NCBI GenBank assembly: GCA_964622915.1
Contig: CAZUSC010000061.1
Span: 1-11,357 of the forward strand
Length of the DNA stretch: 11,357 bases
Origin: CAZUSC01 sp964622915
Lineage (GTDB): Bacteria > Patescibacteriota > Andersenbacteria > UBA10190
Direction of reading: 5' to 3'
The notes below the pieces were generated by a model, which did not search any database, was not told where the DNA came from, and saw nothing but the letters and a program-made list of their open reading frames with translations. A program made the translations under genes and the position numbers. Positions 6,301-11,221 of this stretch are shown piece after piece. The first letter of the stretch is position 1. Every line of letters starts with the position of its first letter.

Positions 6301-8567
6301 GCTCCGAGCGTGATGCCTCTAAAAGCGAGATTTTTATCGTAGAAGGTGATTCTGCCGGTGGGAGCGCAAAGTCAGGTCGCGACCGGGGGTTCCAAGCCAT
6401 CCTGCCGCTGCGGGGTAAAATTCTTAACGTCGAGCGGGCCCGTTTGGATAAAATGTTGAGCAACAATGAAATAAAGGCGCTGATTATTGCTTTAGGAACT
6501 GGTATTGGCGAAGAATTCGATTTGGAAAAGCTGCGCTATCACCGGGTTATTATTGCCACCGATGCTGATAGCGTGACCGGCGACACGCCAATTCTTGTAT
6601 ATGACAAAGAATTGAAACAATTGCGGCTAGTACCCATTGGTCCATTTGTTGAAACATGTGTTGACCCAAGTCGCTACCGGGTGATGGCCTGCAATACCGA
6701 AACAGGCCGGGTGGAAATGAAAGATGTTGTTGATGTTGTAAAGCACCGTCGGCGCACACCAATCCATGAAGTTGTTACCGCCTATGGCCATAAGGTGCGC
6801 GTTACTTCTTGGCATAGTGTGTTTGTGGCCGAGAAGGAAGGAATTGTTACCAAACGGGGCGATGAGCTGAAGCCAGGCGATGTCATGGTGTTGCCAAAAA
6901 CCTTGTCGCGCCTTGACCGGCCAGTAGATATTGATCTGCGAGAAGCAATCCGCCGTGAAGTACCGCAGGCTGCTGTGATCCAGGAAAACGTCTCTCTTAG
7001 TGAGTTGCCTGCCGATGCTTGGGTTGATATTCCAGGAGCTGCTTGGCGTCGCCTACAACGGCAGCGGGAGGCTGTAGCCGTTTCTCGTTATACCATGGCT
7101 CGAATAGCGGGCGTCTACAAGACAGTTGTGCAGCAGTGGGAAACGAAGGTGGATAATGTTATGCCGTGGGCCGGACATTTGCGGGCATACCTTCGAGCGA
7201 TTGGCATGTCCACTCCCAGGGTACGGGCCTATGTTCCTATTCGGCATGTTACTAAATTGCCGGCTCGAGGGCGTGTGGCCGTGGGCAATCATACCCGTTT
7301 GGTTCCTACGACACTACGGCTCACAGAAGATCTTGCTTACCTCTTAGGATGGTATTTGGGAGATGGCTGTGCCTCATTCGTTGGTAAGAGTCCAAATCGG
7401 TTTATACTCTCTGTCGGAACTAAGCCGGCCTATCAGCACTATGCCAACCAACTGGGGCAGATTATTCAATCCGAGTTGGGGGCACAGCCAGTGGCTACTC
7501 ACAATACCAGCGGTGGCAGTCGTGAAATTCACTTTCATTCCTTAACATTTAGACTCATTCTACAGGTCTGGGGGTTGCTCGGGAAAAAGTCATTCGAAAA
7601 GTTTGTACCCGGTGCGATTTTGAGCGCCAACCGTCCTGTCCAGGAAGCTTTCTTGGCAGGGTTGCTGGCTAGTGATGGGACGATTGTTGTCGGGAATACC
7701 ACGGCGCGTGGCAACACCGGCAAAGTATATATTGGGCACTGCACCTCGTCGCGGGCTCTGGCTGATGGCATTGTGACCATCTATCGTCAGCTCGGAGTAT
7801 TTCCATCACGCACGGAGCGCCTGCCATCCACGCATACATCTGGCGGCCGCCAGTATCAAGCTAATCATGTTCGACATGACATTTTGGTAAGTGGTGAACA
7901 GCAGTTTAGGGCACTTAAGCCAATCTGGGAAGATCACAAAAATGCCGGGCGCCTGACAGCATATCTTAACGGAGTGCAAGGTGGTGGCCGTGCCATGCGC
8001 AAGCTGCGCCATCTTGGCGGCGATATTGTCGGATTGCCAATCCAGCGCGTACAAGAGGTTCTAAGTGATGACGAATTTGTCTATGATATTACGGTTCAAC
8101 AATATTCCAACTTCTTAGCCGGACCAGCCGGGCTGCTGGTCAAAAATACTGATGGGAGCCACATTCGTACGCTTTTATTAACTTTATTCTTCCGCTACTT
8201 TCAGCCAATTATTGATGCCGGTCATATCTACATCGCCCAGCCGCCGCTATATAAAATCGAATCAGGAAAGCAAGTTAGTTATGTCTACACCGATGCGGAA
8301 AAAGATACGCTGCTCAAGAAACTCAAAGCAGGAAAAGGCGAAGATATAAAAATCAATATCCAGCGTTATAAAGGCTTGGGCGAAATGAATCCGCGCGAAC
8401 TATGGGATACGACAATGGATCCCAACAATAGGGTATTGAAGCGCGTAACCATTGAGGACGCCGAGGAAGCAGACCGGATGTTTGATATCTTAATGGGCGA
8501 CGAAGTCGCCCCCCGCAAGAAGTGGATTCAAACACACGCTAAAATGGTAGAAAACCTAGACATATAA
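3387..8567 (+). CDS. gyrB: DNA gyrase subunit B precursor with two in-frame inteins
   Basis: ATPase subunit of the A2B2 type II topoisomerase that introduces negative supercoils. The 1726-codon frame consists of extein residues 1-59, intein 1 (60-605), extein 606-1061, intein 2 (1062-1587) and extein 1588-1726. The spliced product is 654 residues, normal for short GyrB. Visible motifs: a Lys-rich N-terminal tail of about 18 residues; the GHKL N-box WEVVDN with catalytic Glu55 and Mg-binding Asn59; DNGRGIP from Asp632; the glycine loop GGLHGVGVSVVNALS; QTKAKLGTPEM; TOPRIM EGDSAGGSAK with Glu986; PLRGKILNVE; the TOPRIM metal triad Asp1059, Asp1061 and, after splicing, Asp1589 (TDAD+TDGSHIR); and the GyrB-type C-terminus QRYKGLGEMNPRELWDTTMD. 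This tail favours GyrB over ParE. The ATG at 3387 is directly preceded by an in-frame TAA, so translation cannot start further upstream; Met5 (3399) is a possible alternative. There is no close Shine-Dalgarno sequence. Activity should require removal of both inteins. Confidence 0.95.
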   Translation: MLKKMVKKTDKNKAKASSYTAKDITVLEGLEPVRKRPAMYIGSTGKDGLHHLVWEVVDNSVTYDTPVWIREYGRARKVAIGELIDSYFEAHREIIVKSESGEAEILREVDLDTVAFSPSDYRLAYQPIYSLIRHKVNSEILRVKLQGGRTVDITPYHSLFTFRNGRVMPIEGSSLAVGDNVVVPRVWPENTETIQEIDLIDELLKLEESLTRQVKLYGVRDVLQAEHGRLVKDILPGTSAKRHYSQVFADYRRYDYLPFNVFRHLPKEIQAQIEAVATLGTKRNSFYRLSPKLPVTQELIELLGLYAAEGCTTKSGATYRLSWSFGAHEQPLIAHTRNLIKTAFGYDADVRYAHDSARSVVVNCSLLALLFEHIFQGGIRSLQKQIPWLVWNVTAKLRERYLVAYLAGDGHPASVFTGHLLAGTSPSEAERRKFTLVSASKALVSDLTYLLASLNKTLSCQVRRRSENVNSRFLSIKYHGQPKEPALVNSQLESYAIDFYWNTNSSYNERVPFAQAARDITKSEWSLVPYRAAGAGISRTKLQRLASQQKVSLREKTATFLLGDLGLLKVISIETVPYEHEWVYDISVPEGESFIGGEAPILCHNSIDEAMAGHATSIAVQLLPDSILKVTDNGRGIPVDKQAKTKKSALETVLTILHAGGKFGGEGYKVSGGLHGVGVSVVNALSEWLEAEVHRDGGIYKQTYAAGHPKSKVKKTGSAKDTGTIITFKPDKKIFETIVFDWEYILQHLRQQAYLTPGVRIRITDERQPKQMKTHTFLFEGGIQSYVRHINLDKNIKNENIFYVRRELANDFLVEAALQYTDSYNESVLSFANNIHTVEGGTHLTGFRTALTRTINDYCRKNGYLKEKEENLTADDVKEGLTAIISVKLRDPQFERQTKAKLGTPEMRTLVNQVLTESFAAFLEENPRDARSIVEKVALAAKARLAARAARDTVLRKGALDGFALPGKLADCSERDASKSEIFIVEGDSAGGSAKSGRDRGFQAILPLRGKILNVERARLDKMLSNNEIKALIIALGTGIGEEFDLEKLRYHRVIIATDADSVTGDTPILVYDKELKQLRLVPIGPFVETCVDPSRYRVMACNTETGRVEMKDVVDVVKHRRRTPIHEVVTAYGHKVRVTSWHSVFVAEKEGIVTKRGDELKPGDVMVLPKTLSRLDRPVDIDLREAIRREVPQAAVIQENVSLSELPADAWVDIPGAAWRRLQRQREAVAVSRYTMARIAGVYKTVVQQWETKVDNVMPWAGHLRAYLRAIGMSTPRVRAYVPIRHVTKLPARGRVAVGNHTRLVPTTLRLTEDLAYLLGWYLGDGCASFVGKSPNRFILSVGTKPAYQHYANQLGQIIQSELGAQPVATHNTSGGSREIHFHSLTFRLILQVWGLLGKKSFEKFVPGAILSANRPVQEAFLAGLLASDGTIVVGNTTARGNTGKVYIGHCTSSRALADGIVTIYRQLGVFPSRTERLPSTHTSGGRQYQANHVRHDILVSGEQQFRALKPIWEDHKNAGRLTAYLNGVQGGGRAMRKLRHLGGDIVGLPIQRVQEVLSDDEFVYDITVQQYSNFLAGPAGLLVKNTDGSHIRTLLLTLFFRYFQPIIDAGHIYIAQPPLYKIESGKQVSYVYTDAEKDTLLKKLKAGKGEDIKINIQRYKGLGEMNPRELWDTTMDPNNRVLKRVTIEDAEEADRMFDILMGDEVAPRKKWIQTHAKMVENLDI
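3564..5201 (+). mobile_element. Intein 1 of GyrB, with LAGLIDADG homing endonuclease (546 aa)
   Basis: A self-splicing protein element that interrupts the ATPase N-box between Asn59 and Ser606; the joined extein reads WEVVDN-SIDEAMAGH. Splicing blocks (intein numbering): block A SVTYDTPVWI with nucleophile Ser1; block B DITPYHSLF with Thr95 and His98; block F VYDISVPEGESF near 524-535; block G ending Cys544-His545-Asn546, with Ser as the +1 residue. These are the residues needed for class 1 splicing: Ser1, TxxH, penultimate His, terminal Asn, Ser+1. Two LAGLIDADG motifs, LLGLYAAEG (243-251, acidic Glu250) and VAYLAGDG (344-351, acidic Asp350), indicate a monomeric homing endonuclease with both acidic metal ligands kept, so it may still be active. 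The frame is intact throughout. The likely cleavage target is the uninterrupted N-box codons of an intein-free gyrB allele. Cys544 beside the terminal His-Asn is unusual and could allow redox effects (inference). Confidence 0.93.
6570..8147 (+). mobile_element. Intein 2 of GyrB, with LAGLIDADG endonuclease and a possible HTH insert (526 aa)
   Basis: A self-splicing protein element inside the TOPRIM metal site; the joined extein reads IIATDAD-TDGSHIRTLLL. Splicing blocks (intein numbering): block A SVTGDTPILV with Ser1; block B VRVTSWHSVF with Thr79 and His82; block F VYDITVQQYSNF at about 504-515; block G GLLVKN, ending Lys525-Asn526, with Thr as the +1 residue. The usual penultimate His is Lys, and the -1 extein residue is Asp. 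Both features are associated in studied inteins with slower splicing or side cleavage. Endonuclease motifs LLGWYLGDG (258-266, Asp265) and LAGLLASDG (362-370, Asp369) are intact. Between block B and the endonuclease, residues about 168-192 (VSRYTMARIAGVYKTVVQQW) resemble a helix-turn-helix of the Cro/CI kind and may help bind target DNA. Beyond the shared SVTxDTP start, similarity to intein 1 is slight, which suggests separate acquisition. Confidence 0.93.
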
Positions 8568-8593
8568 AATTGATAAAAATGCTTGCCCAGCGA

Positions 8594-8612
8594 AGCTCCG
8601 AAGAGCGGAGTT
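8594..8612 (+). other. Hairpin downstream of gyrB
   Basis: CTCCG and CGGAG pair around AAGAG, extended by a G-U and an A-U pair to 7 bp. It starts 27 nt after the gyrB stop. It is followed by GGGGATTC rather than a T-run, so it is not a typical intrinsic terminator, but it could protect the 3' end of the transcript. Confidence 0.4.
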
Positions 8613-8616
8613 GGGG

Positions 8617-8740
8617 ATTCAAACTAACGCTACGATTCAAACGATTAGCGTTTGAACAGCTGTAATACAAGCTCTAGTCATCATAATCAATCAGTTGGTG
8701 CTGCATATCTGCCAGGTGGATGCTATTCAAACGATTAGCG
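8617..8740. repeat. Direct repeat ATTCAAACGATTAGCG with an inverted-repeat hairpin
   Basis: ATTCAAACGATTAGCG occurs exactly at 8635-8650 and 8725-8740, 90 nt apart. Its first eight bases also occur at 8617-8624. The first full copy is followed by its mirror half, so TTCAAACG and CGTTTGAA form an 8-bp stem around ATTAG (8636-8656). No function is recognised. It could be the trace of a small mobile element or a site bound by a dimeric protein. Confidence 0.6.
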
Positions 8741-8865
8741 CTTGTCGTTTTAATCTCCCCGGCTCCTATTTCACTACCATTTATCAATATATGGTAGTAA
8801 TTGTGATGCGTTGAGGAAGGATGGTCTAAACTTTGCGTGATGCTTTTGGCGATATATCCGGGCAC
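8674..8865 (-). CDS. Doubtful small ORF, 63 aa
   Basis: A minus-strand frame starts at GTG (8865) and ends in TAG. The GTG lies inside the first iteron-like repeat, with a GGGGGG run 7 nt upstream that could act as a ribosome binding site. The product is hydrophilic, with segments HHNYYHILINGSEIGAGEIK and HLADMQHQLIDYDD. It shows no signal peptide, membrane segment or motif I recognise. It overlaps the direct repeat and a hairpin, and lies beyond the terminator of the upstream minus-strand gene, so it would need its own promoter, which I do not see. It may be a gene remnant or a chance frame. Confidence 0.22.
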   Translation of the reverse strand: MPGYIAKSITQSLDHPSSTHHNYYHILINGSEIGAGEIKTTSANRLNSIHLADMQHQLIDYDD

Positions 8866-8913
8866 GTTTGTACCCCCCGGGGCACTGTTGTACTCCTCCG
8901 GGCACTGTTGTAC
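8860..8913. repeat. Three iteron-like repeats spaced exactly 20 nt
   Basis: A 14-nt core, GGGCACTGTTGTAC, occurs at 8880-8893 and 8900-8913. A variant, GGGCACGTTTGTAC, occurs at 8860-8873. Start-to-start spacing is 20 nt in both steps, about two helical turns, which would put the sites on one face of the DNA. Short C/G-rich linkers (for example CCCCCC and TCCTCC) separate the cores. The arrangement resembles iterons or stacked operator sites, but no neighbouring replication or regulator gene explains it. Confidence 0.75.
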
Positions 8914-8947
8914 CCAGACTTATGTAATAGCCGGCTACAATAAATTG

Positions 8948-8988
8948 GCAAAGAAAAACGGAGAGGAACCAAAGTGATCCGTCTCCGT
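8948..8988 (-). terminator. Intrinsic terminator of the DUF5701-like gene
   Basis: Read leftward, ACGGAGA (8988-8982) pairs with TCTCCGT (8964-8958) as a 7-bp stem, with a bulge and further inner pairs GGA/TCC. It is followed at once by TTTTCTTTGCC. It begins 25 nt after the stop codon at 9014 on the same strand, the expected place and form for rho-independent termination. Confidence 0.75.
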
Positions 8989-9013
8989 GAATGCGAAGCT
9001 CTCTGATCAAGAC

Positions 9014-9643
9014 TCAAGCGCCAACCACACTTCCGGCGGAAGGAGCGCCCCACTTCGGATTGGCATTAGCAGCCAGGTAGCTGTAGAGCTTGGGAACTTC
9101 GTCGTACAGAGACAAATAAGGGACGTTCTTGGACCTGTAGCGAGAACCCACCAGATCGAGGTTGTGATCCTGGAGAGTGCAGGGAAAGACAATAGCGTGG
9201 AGGAGACCGCGCCAGACGGTGTAGGCCAGACGTCCTTCACTCCTGATGTTCTCCCGTGAGTCCCGCGGGCGGATGTTAAGCCTCTTCCGGCTGTCTTCGA
9301 TATCGAGCAGTAAGTAAGCCCCTGCTGGCTCTTCGGTGAGATCTGCCAGATACTGGGGATCAAGGTAGTTCTTGCCGGTCTTTCCATCCACCTCCACCAG
9401 CGCCATCAGACCAGGCAGGTCGAGCTGGTCGGGCTTGGGTGGTAGGAGCAGGAAGAACTGGGGCTGTTTGGGAACGAGAGCGCGCAGGCGATCAACATCT
9501 TGAGGCGCAAGATCGAAGCCCTTGTCTTTGAGGGTCAAGACCTCAAAATCGAACAGTTCCTGTGGTGTGGGCAGGACAACTGGTGCCTGCAAAGCGTGGT
9601 ACTGGGCACTGGATACAACGGGACGATCAACAACTGCGGTCAT
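9014..9643 (-). CDS. DUF5701-like protein of unknown function, 209 aa
   Basis: The product is a soluble protein with no signal peptide or membrane segment. From memory of the DUF5701 family, the order of conserved segments fits: YLLLDIED (110-117) followed by RLNIRP (121-126), SEGR (135-138) before a Tyr/Trp-containing helix, LVGSRY (164-169), VPYL (174-177), and a C-terminal PKLYSYLAANANPKWGAPS segment. The family's function is not known to me. I chose ATG at 9643 over the longer frame from 9712 because AAGGAG lies 7 nt upstream (9656-9651), and because the longer start falls inside the predicted -10 box. The gene has its own promoter and terminator, runs opposite to all neighbours, and is the only gene here with a clear Shine-Dalgarno sequence. 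This suggests an accessory insertion between gyrB and secE. The CDS is secure; the family name less so. Confidence 0.8.
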   Translation of the reverse strand: MTAVVDRPVVSSAQYHALQAPVVLPTPQELFDFEVLTLKDKGFDLAPQDVDRLRALVPKQPQFFLLLPPKPDQLDLPGLMALVEVDGKTGKNYLDPQYLADLTEEPAGAYLLLDIEDSRKRLNIRPRDSRENIRSEGRLAYTVWRGLLHAIVFPCTLQDHNLDLVGSRYRSKNVPYLSLYDEVPKLYSYLAANANPKWGAPSAGSVVGA

Positions 9644-9708
9644 CGTGCTGCTCCTTACTACAAAAACAGTGGGTTTAGCTGGGAAAGGACGAATGTACGA
9701 GTTTTTGC

Positions 9709-9737
9709 ACAATACAGCATTAGCCTGTATGTGTAAA
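9709..9737 (-). promoter_or_regulatory. Promoter of the DUF5701-like gene
   Basis: On the minus strand, TTTACA (9737-9732, 5 of 6 to TTGACA) is followed after exactly 17 nt by TATTGT (9714-9709, 4 of 6 to TATAAT). Transcription would begin near 9702, leaving a leader of about 59 nt before the ATG at 9643. Spacing and fit make this the best promoter candidate in the window. Confidence 0.6.
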
Positions 9738-9747
9738 GGGGGTGGGG

Positions 9748-9774
9748 TTGTGCTATTATTATTGCTGATATACA
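9748..9774 (+). promoter_or_regulatory. Weak candidate promoter for the secE-nusG-rplK-rplA cluster
   Basis: An extended -10 element, TGA followed by TATACA (9769-9774), lies downstream of TTGTGC (9748-9753) with a short 15-nt spacer. Two overlapping TATTAT hexamers (9754-9762) are alternatives. It diverges from the minus-strand promoter at 9709-9737, so the two transcription units share a control region of about 200 nt (9644-9844). The exact element is uncertain. Confidence 0.35.
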
Positions 9775-9783
9775 GTAAGCGCT

Positions 9784-9803
9784 AATAGCCCTCAAGGGCT
9801 GTT
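9784..9803 (+). promoter_or_regulatory. Hairpin in the secE leader
   Basis: AATAGCCC and GGGCTGTT form an 8-bp stem (one G-U pair) with loop TCAA, followed by TTAAAT. It lies just after the predicted start of the secE transcript and about 40 nt before the ATG. It could act as an attenuator or a 5' stability element. The T-run overlaps the stem and is short, so full termination here is doubtful. Confidence 0.4.
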
Positions 9804-9844
9804 TTAAATACCTCTTCCTGTCTGGAACGGGATAAAAACACATT

Positions 9845-10060
9845 ATGAATAAAGCCAAATCAATAACCAGTCTGCCCAGCAATCTTCTTACCTTTATTAA
9901 AGAGGCGAGGGAAGAGCTGAAAAAAGTGCAGTGGCCCAGTCGGGAAACCACTATCCGCTACACCATTATTGTCATTATTAGCTCCATTGTAGTGGGTATC
10001 GTCACCGGCGGCCTGGATTATATTTTGGCAATCATTTTAGAAAAGTATATTTTAAAATAA
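9845..10060 (+). CDS. secE: Preprotein translocase subunit SecE
   Basis: Small essential subunit that clamps SecY in the SecYEG channel of the cytoplasmic membrane. The 71 residues are the usual length of the single-span bacterial form. The amphipathic segment FIKEAREELKKVQWPSRETT (about 17-36) carries the conserved K-V-x-W-P-S/T-R signature. One transmembrane helix follows (about 39-62, YTIIVIISSIVVGIVTGGLD onward), then a short lysine-ending tail. The ATG at 9845 has no strong Shine-Dalgarno sequence. It leads the conserved secE-nusG-rplK-rplA order; no tRNA-Trp or rpmG gene lies just upstream, as there is in some bacteria. Confidence 0.96.
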   Translation: MNKAKSITSLPSNLLTFIKEAREELKKVQWPSRETTIRYTIIVIISSIVVGIVTGGLDYILAIILEKYILK

Positions 10061-10078
10061 GGGTTAGCCAATTACCTA

Positions 10079-10113
10079 TATCTAATTTCTAATTTCCAAT
10101 TTCTAGTTTCCAA
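10079..10113 (+). repeat. Heptad repeat array before nusG (5 units)
   Basis: Five in-register 7-nt units of the form TTTCTAA: TATCTAA, TTTCTAA, TTTCCAA, TTTCTAG, TTTCCAA, starting at 10079, 10086, 10093, 10100 and 10107. They are followed by ACC and the nusG ATG. The array fills most of the 56-nt gap, so there is no Shine-Dalgarno sequence. Confidence 0.85.
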
Positions 10114-10116
10114 ACC

Positions 10117-10713
10117 ATGACCGAGCAAGAACAGGGAACCGCTAACCAAGCAGCCGGAAAGCCCGCGCCGCCAGCCAAAAAAGATGATGGCCGCGGCTGG
10201 TTTGTGTTGCACACTTACTCCGGTTACGAAGACAACGTAGCGCGCAACTTGCGCCAAAGGATTGAATCAATGGGAATGGAAGATAAAATCTTCCAAGTGG
10301 TCGTGCCCCGGGAAAAGAAAATCCGTGTTAAAAATGGCAAGCGCCGGACGATCGAAGAGCGTTTGTTTCCAGGTTACGTATTGGTAGAAATGATAGTTAC
10401 GGAAGACTCCTGGTACGTCGTGCGCAATACGCCCAACGTTACTGGATTCGTAGGGTCCGGCACCACGCCCACTCCGGTAGCCGAGGAAGAAATTAGCCGC
10501 TTGTTCTCACGGATGGGCGAAGACGAGCCCAAGTACAAAATGGATGTTACAGAAGGCGACTCGGTTAAAATCATGGATGGGCCGTTTAAAGAGTTTGAAG
10601 GTAAGATTTCGGACGTCAATGAGGCCAAAGGCACAGTCAAAGTACTGGTTAACGTCTTCGGCCGGGAAACACCCGTCGAACTTGACTTTTTACAGGTCAG
10701 GAAGCAAGGATAG
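10117..10713 (+). CDS. nusG: Transcription termination/antitermination factor NusG
   Basis: Elongation factor that binds RNA polymerase near the clamp and couples it to ribosomes or Rho. It has 198 residues, normal length. A low-complexity N-terminus of about 24 residues (TEQEQGTANQAAGKPAPPAK) precedes the NGN domain (about 26-130), with RGWFVLHTYSGYEDNVARNL, the basic stretch REKKIRVKNGKRR, and LFPGYVLVEM. A KOW domain closes the protein (about 147-198), with EGDSVKIMDGPFKEFEGKI and VLVNVFGRETPVELDF. It starts 56 nt after secE, directly behind a heptad repeat array and without a Shine-Dalgarno sequence. The next downstream ATG in frame would cut into the NGN domain, so the start at 10117 is well supported. 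Confidence 0.97.
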   Translation: MTEQEQGTANQAAGKPAPPAKKDDGRGWFVLHTYSGYEDNVARNLRQRIESMGMEDKIFQVVVPREKKIRVKNGKRRTIEERLFPGYVLVEMIVTEDSWYVVRNTPNVTGFVGSGTTPTPVAEEEISRLFSRMGEDEPKYKMDVTEGDSVKIMDGPFKEFEGKISDVNEAKGTVKVLVNVFGRETPVELDFLQVRKQG

Positions 10714-10724
10714 GTATTGATTGA

Positions 10725-10766
10725 TATCTATTTTCTATTTTCTAATTTCTAGTTTCTAGTTTCTAA
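10725..10766 (+). repeat. Heptad repeat array before rplK (6 units)
   Basis: Six units start every 7 nt from 10725: TATCTAT, TTTCTAT, TTTCTAA, TTTCTAG, TTTCTAG, TTTCTAA, followed by ACC and the rplK ATG. The gap is 56 nt, the same as before nusG, and both end in AAACC-ATG. It has no Shine-Dalgarno sequence. Confidence 0.87.
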
Positions 10767-10769
10767 ACC

Positions 10770-11189
10770 ATGAAAGAAATACTAGCTAAAGTAAAGATTC
10801 AAGCTCCCGCTGGCAAGGCCACTCCGGCGCCTCCGGTTGGTCCTGCTTTGGGACAGCACGGCGTAAACATTCAGGAATTTGTCACTCGTTTTAATGACAT
10901 GACTAAAGAGATGCATGGCGACATTATTCCGGTAGAAGTAACGATTTTCAAAGATCGTACGATGCAACTGACTCTGAAGACTCCTCCGGCTGCCGAACTA
11001 CTCAAGAAAGCCGCTGGCATACAGAGCGGCTCGGCGACTCCCAACACGGCCAAAGTCGGCAAAGTAACGCGGGCGCAAGTAAAAGCCATTGCCGAGCGCA
11101 AAATGGCGGATCTGTCCGCCCGCGATATCGCGGCCGCGGAAAAAATCATTGCCGGCACTGCTCGTTCGATGGGAATCACTGTCGAGTAG
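10770..11189 (+). CDS. rplK: 50S ribosomal protein L11
   Basis: Large-subunit protein that binds 23S rRNA at the GTPase-associated centre. The 139 residues match the usual length of about 141. The N-terminal domain shows the L11 signature (KVKIQAPAGKATPAPPVGPA, then LGQHGVNI), which includes the Pro-rich segment contacting factors and thiopeptide antibiotics. The C-terminal rRNA-binding domain (about 70-139) shows LLKKAAGIQSGSATPN and ends AGTARSMGITVE. It starts behind a six-unit heptad array rather than a Shine-Dalgarno sequence. It is followed 34 nt later by rplA, the conserved L11-L1 pair. In many bacteria L1 represses this operon by binding its mRNA; I could not identify such a site here. 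Confidence 0.98.
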   Translation: MKEILAKVKIQAPAGKATPAPPVGPALGQHGVNIQEFVTRFNDMTKEMHGDIIPVEVTIFKDRTMQLTLKTPPAAELLKKAAGIQSGSATPNTAKVGKVTRAQVKAIAERKMADLSARDIAAAEKIIAGTARSMGITVE

Positions 11190-11193
11190 CCAA

Positions 11194-11221
11194 TTTCTAT
11201 TTTCTAATTTCTGATTTCTAA
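11194..11221 (+). repeat. Heptad repeat array before rplA (4 units)
   Basis: Four units start every 7 nt from 11194: TTTCTAT, TTTCTAA, TTTCTGA, TTTCTAA, followed by TC and the rplA ATG at 11224. The array fills almost the whole 34-nt gap after rplK. Confidence 0.85.

Larger units (their letters stand above)
8568..9013. other. Gap between convergent gyrB and the DUF5701-like gene
   Basis: This 446-nt stretch lies between two converging genes and has no convincing gene. It contains a hairpin and a second hairpin with direct repeats (8594-8740), a third stem formed by ACTACCAT and ATGGTAGT (8773-8798), three iteron-like repeats (8860-8913), and a leftward terminator (8948-8988). No clear rightward intrinsic terminator with a T-run is visible for gyrB. 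The mixed repeats and lack of coding suggest an insertion-prone or decayed region (inference). Confidence 0.7.

Noticed and set aside
8600..8630. Minus-strand tRNA suggested by a T-arm-like GTTTGAATCCCC
   Set aside because: The flanking bases do not pair as a T stem, the invariant C of the loop is changed, and no acceptor or anticodon arm can be built.
8774..9053. Two overlapping minus-strand frames running through the iteron-like repeats
   Set aside because: They cross the leftward terminator and repeats, have odd composition and no recognisable motif.
8734..9786. Inverted pair ATTAGCGCTT (8734-8743) and AAGCGCTAAT (9777-9786) as ends of a mobile element around the DUF5701-like gene
   Set aside because: A 10-bp match over about 1 kb is expected by chance, and there is no transposase or target duplication.
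10072..10257. Minus-strand frame ending in a NWKLEIRYR-like peptide
   Set aside because: The peptide comes from translating the heptad repeats and the complement of nusG; it is not a gene.
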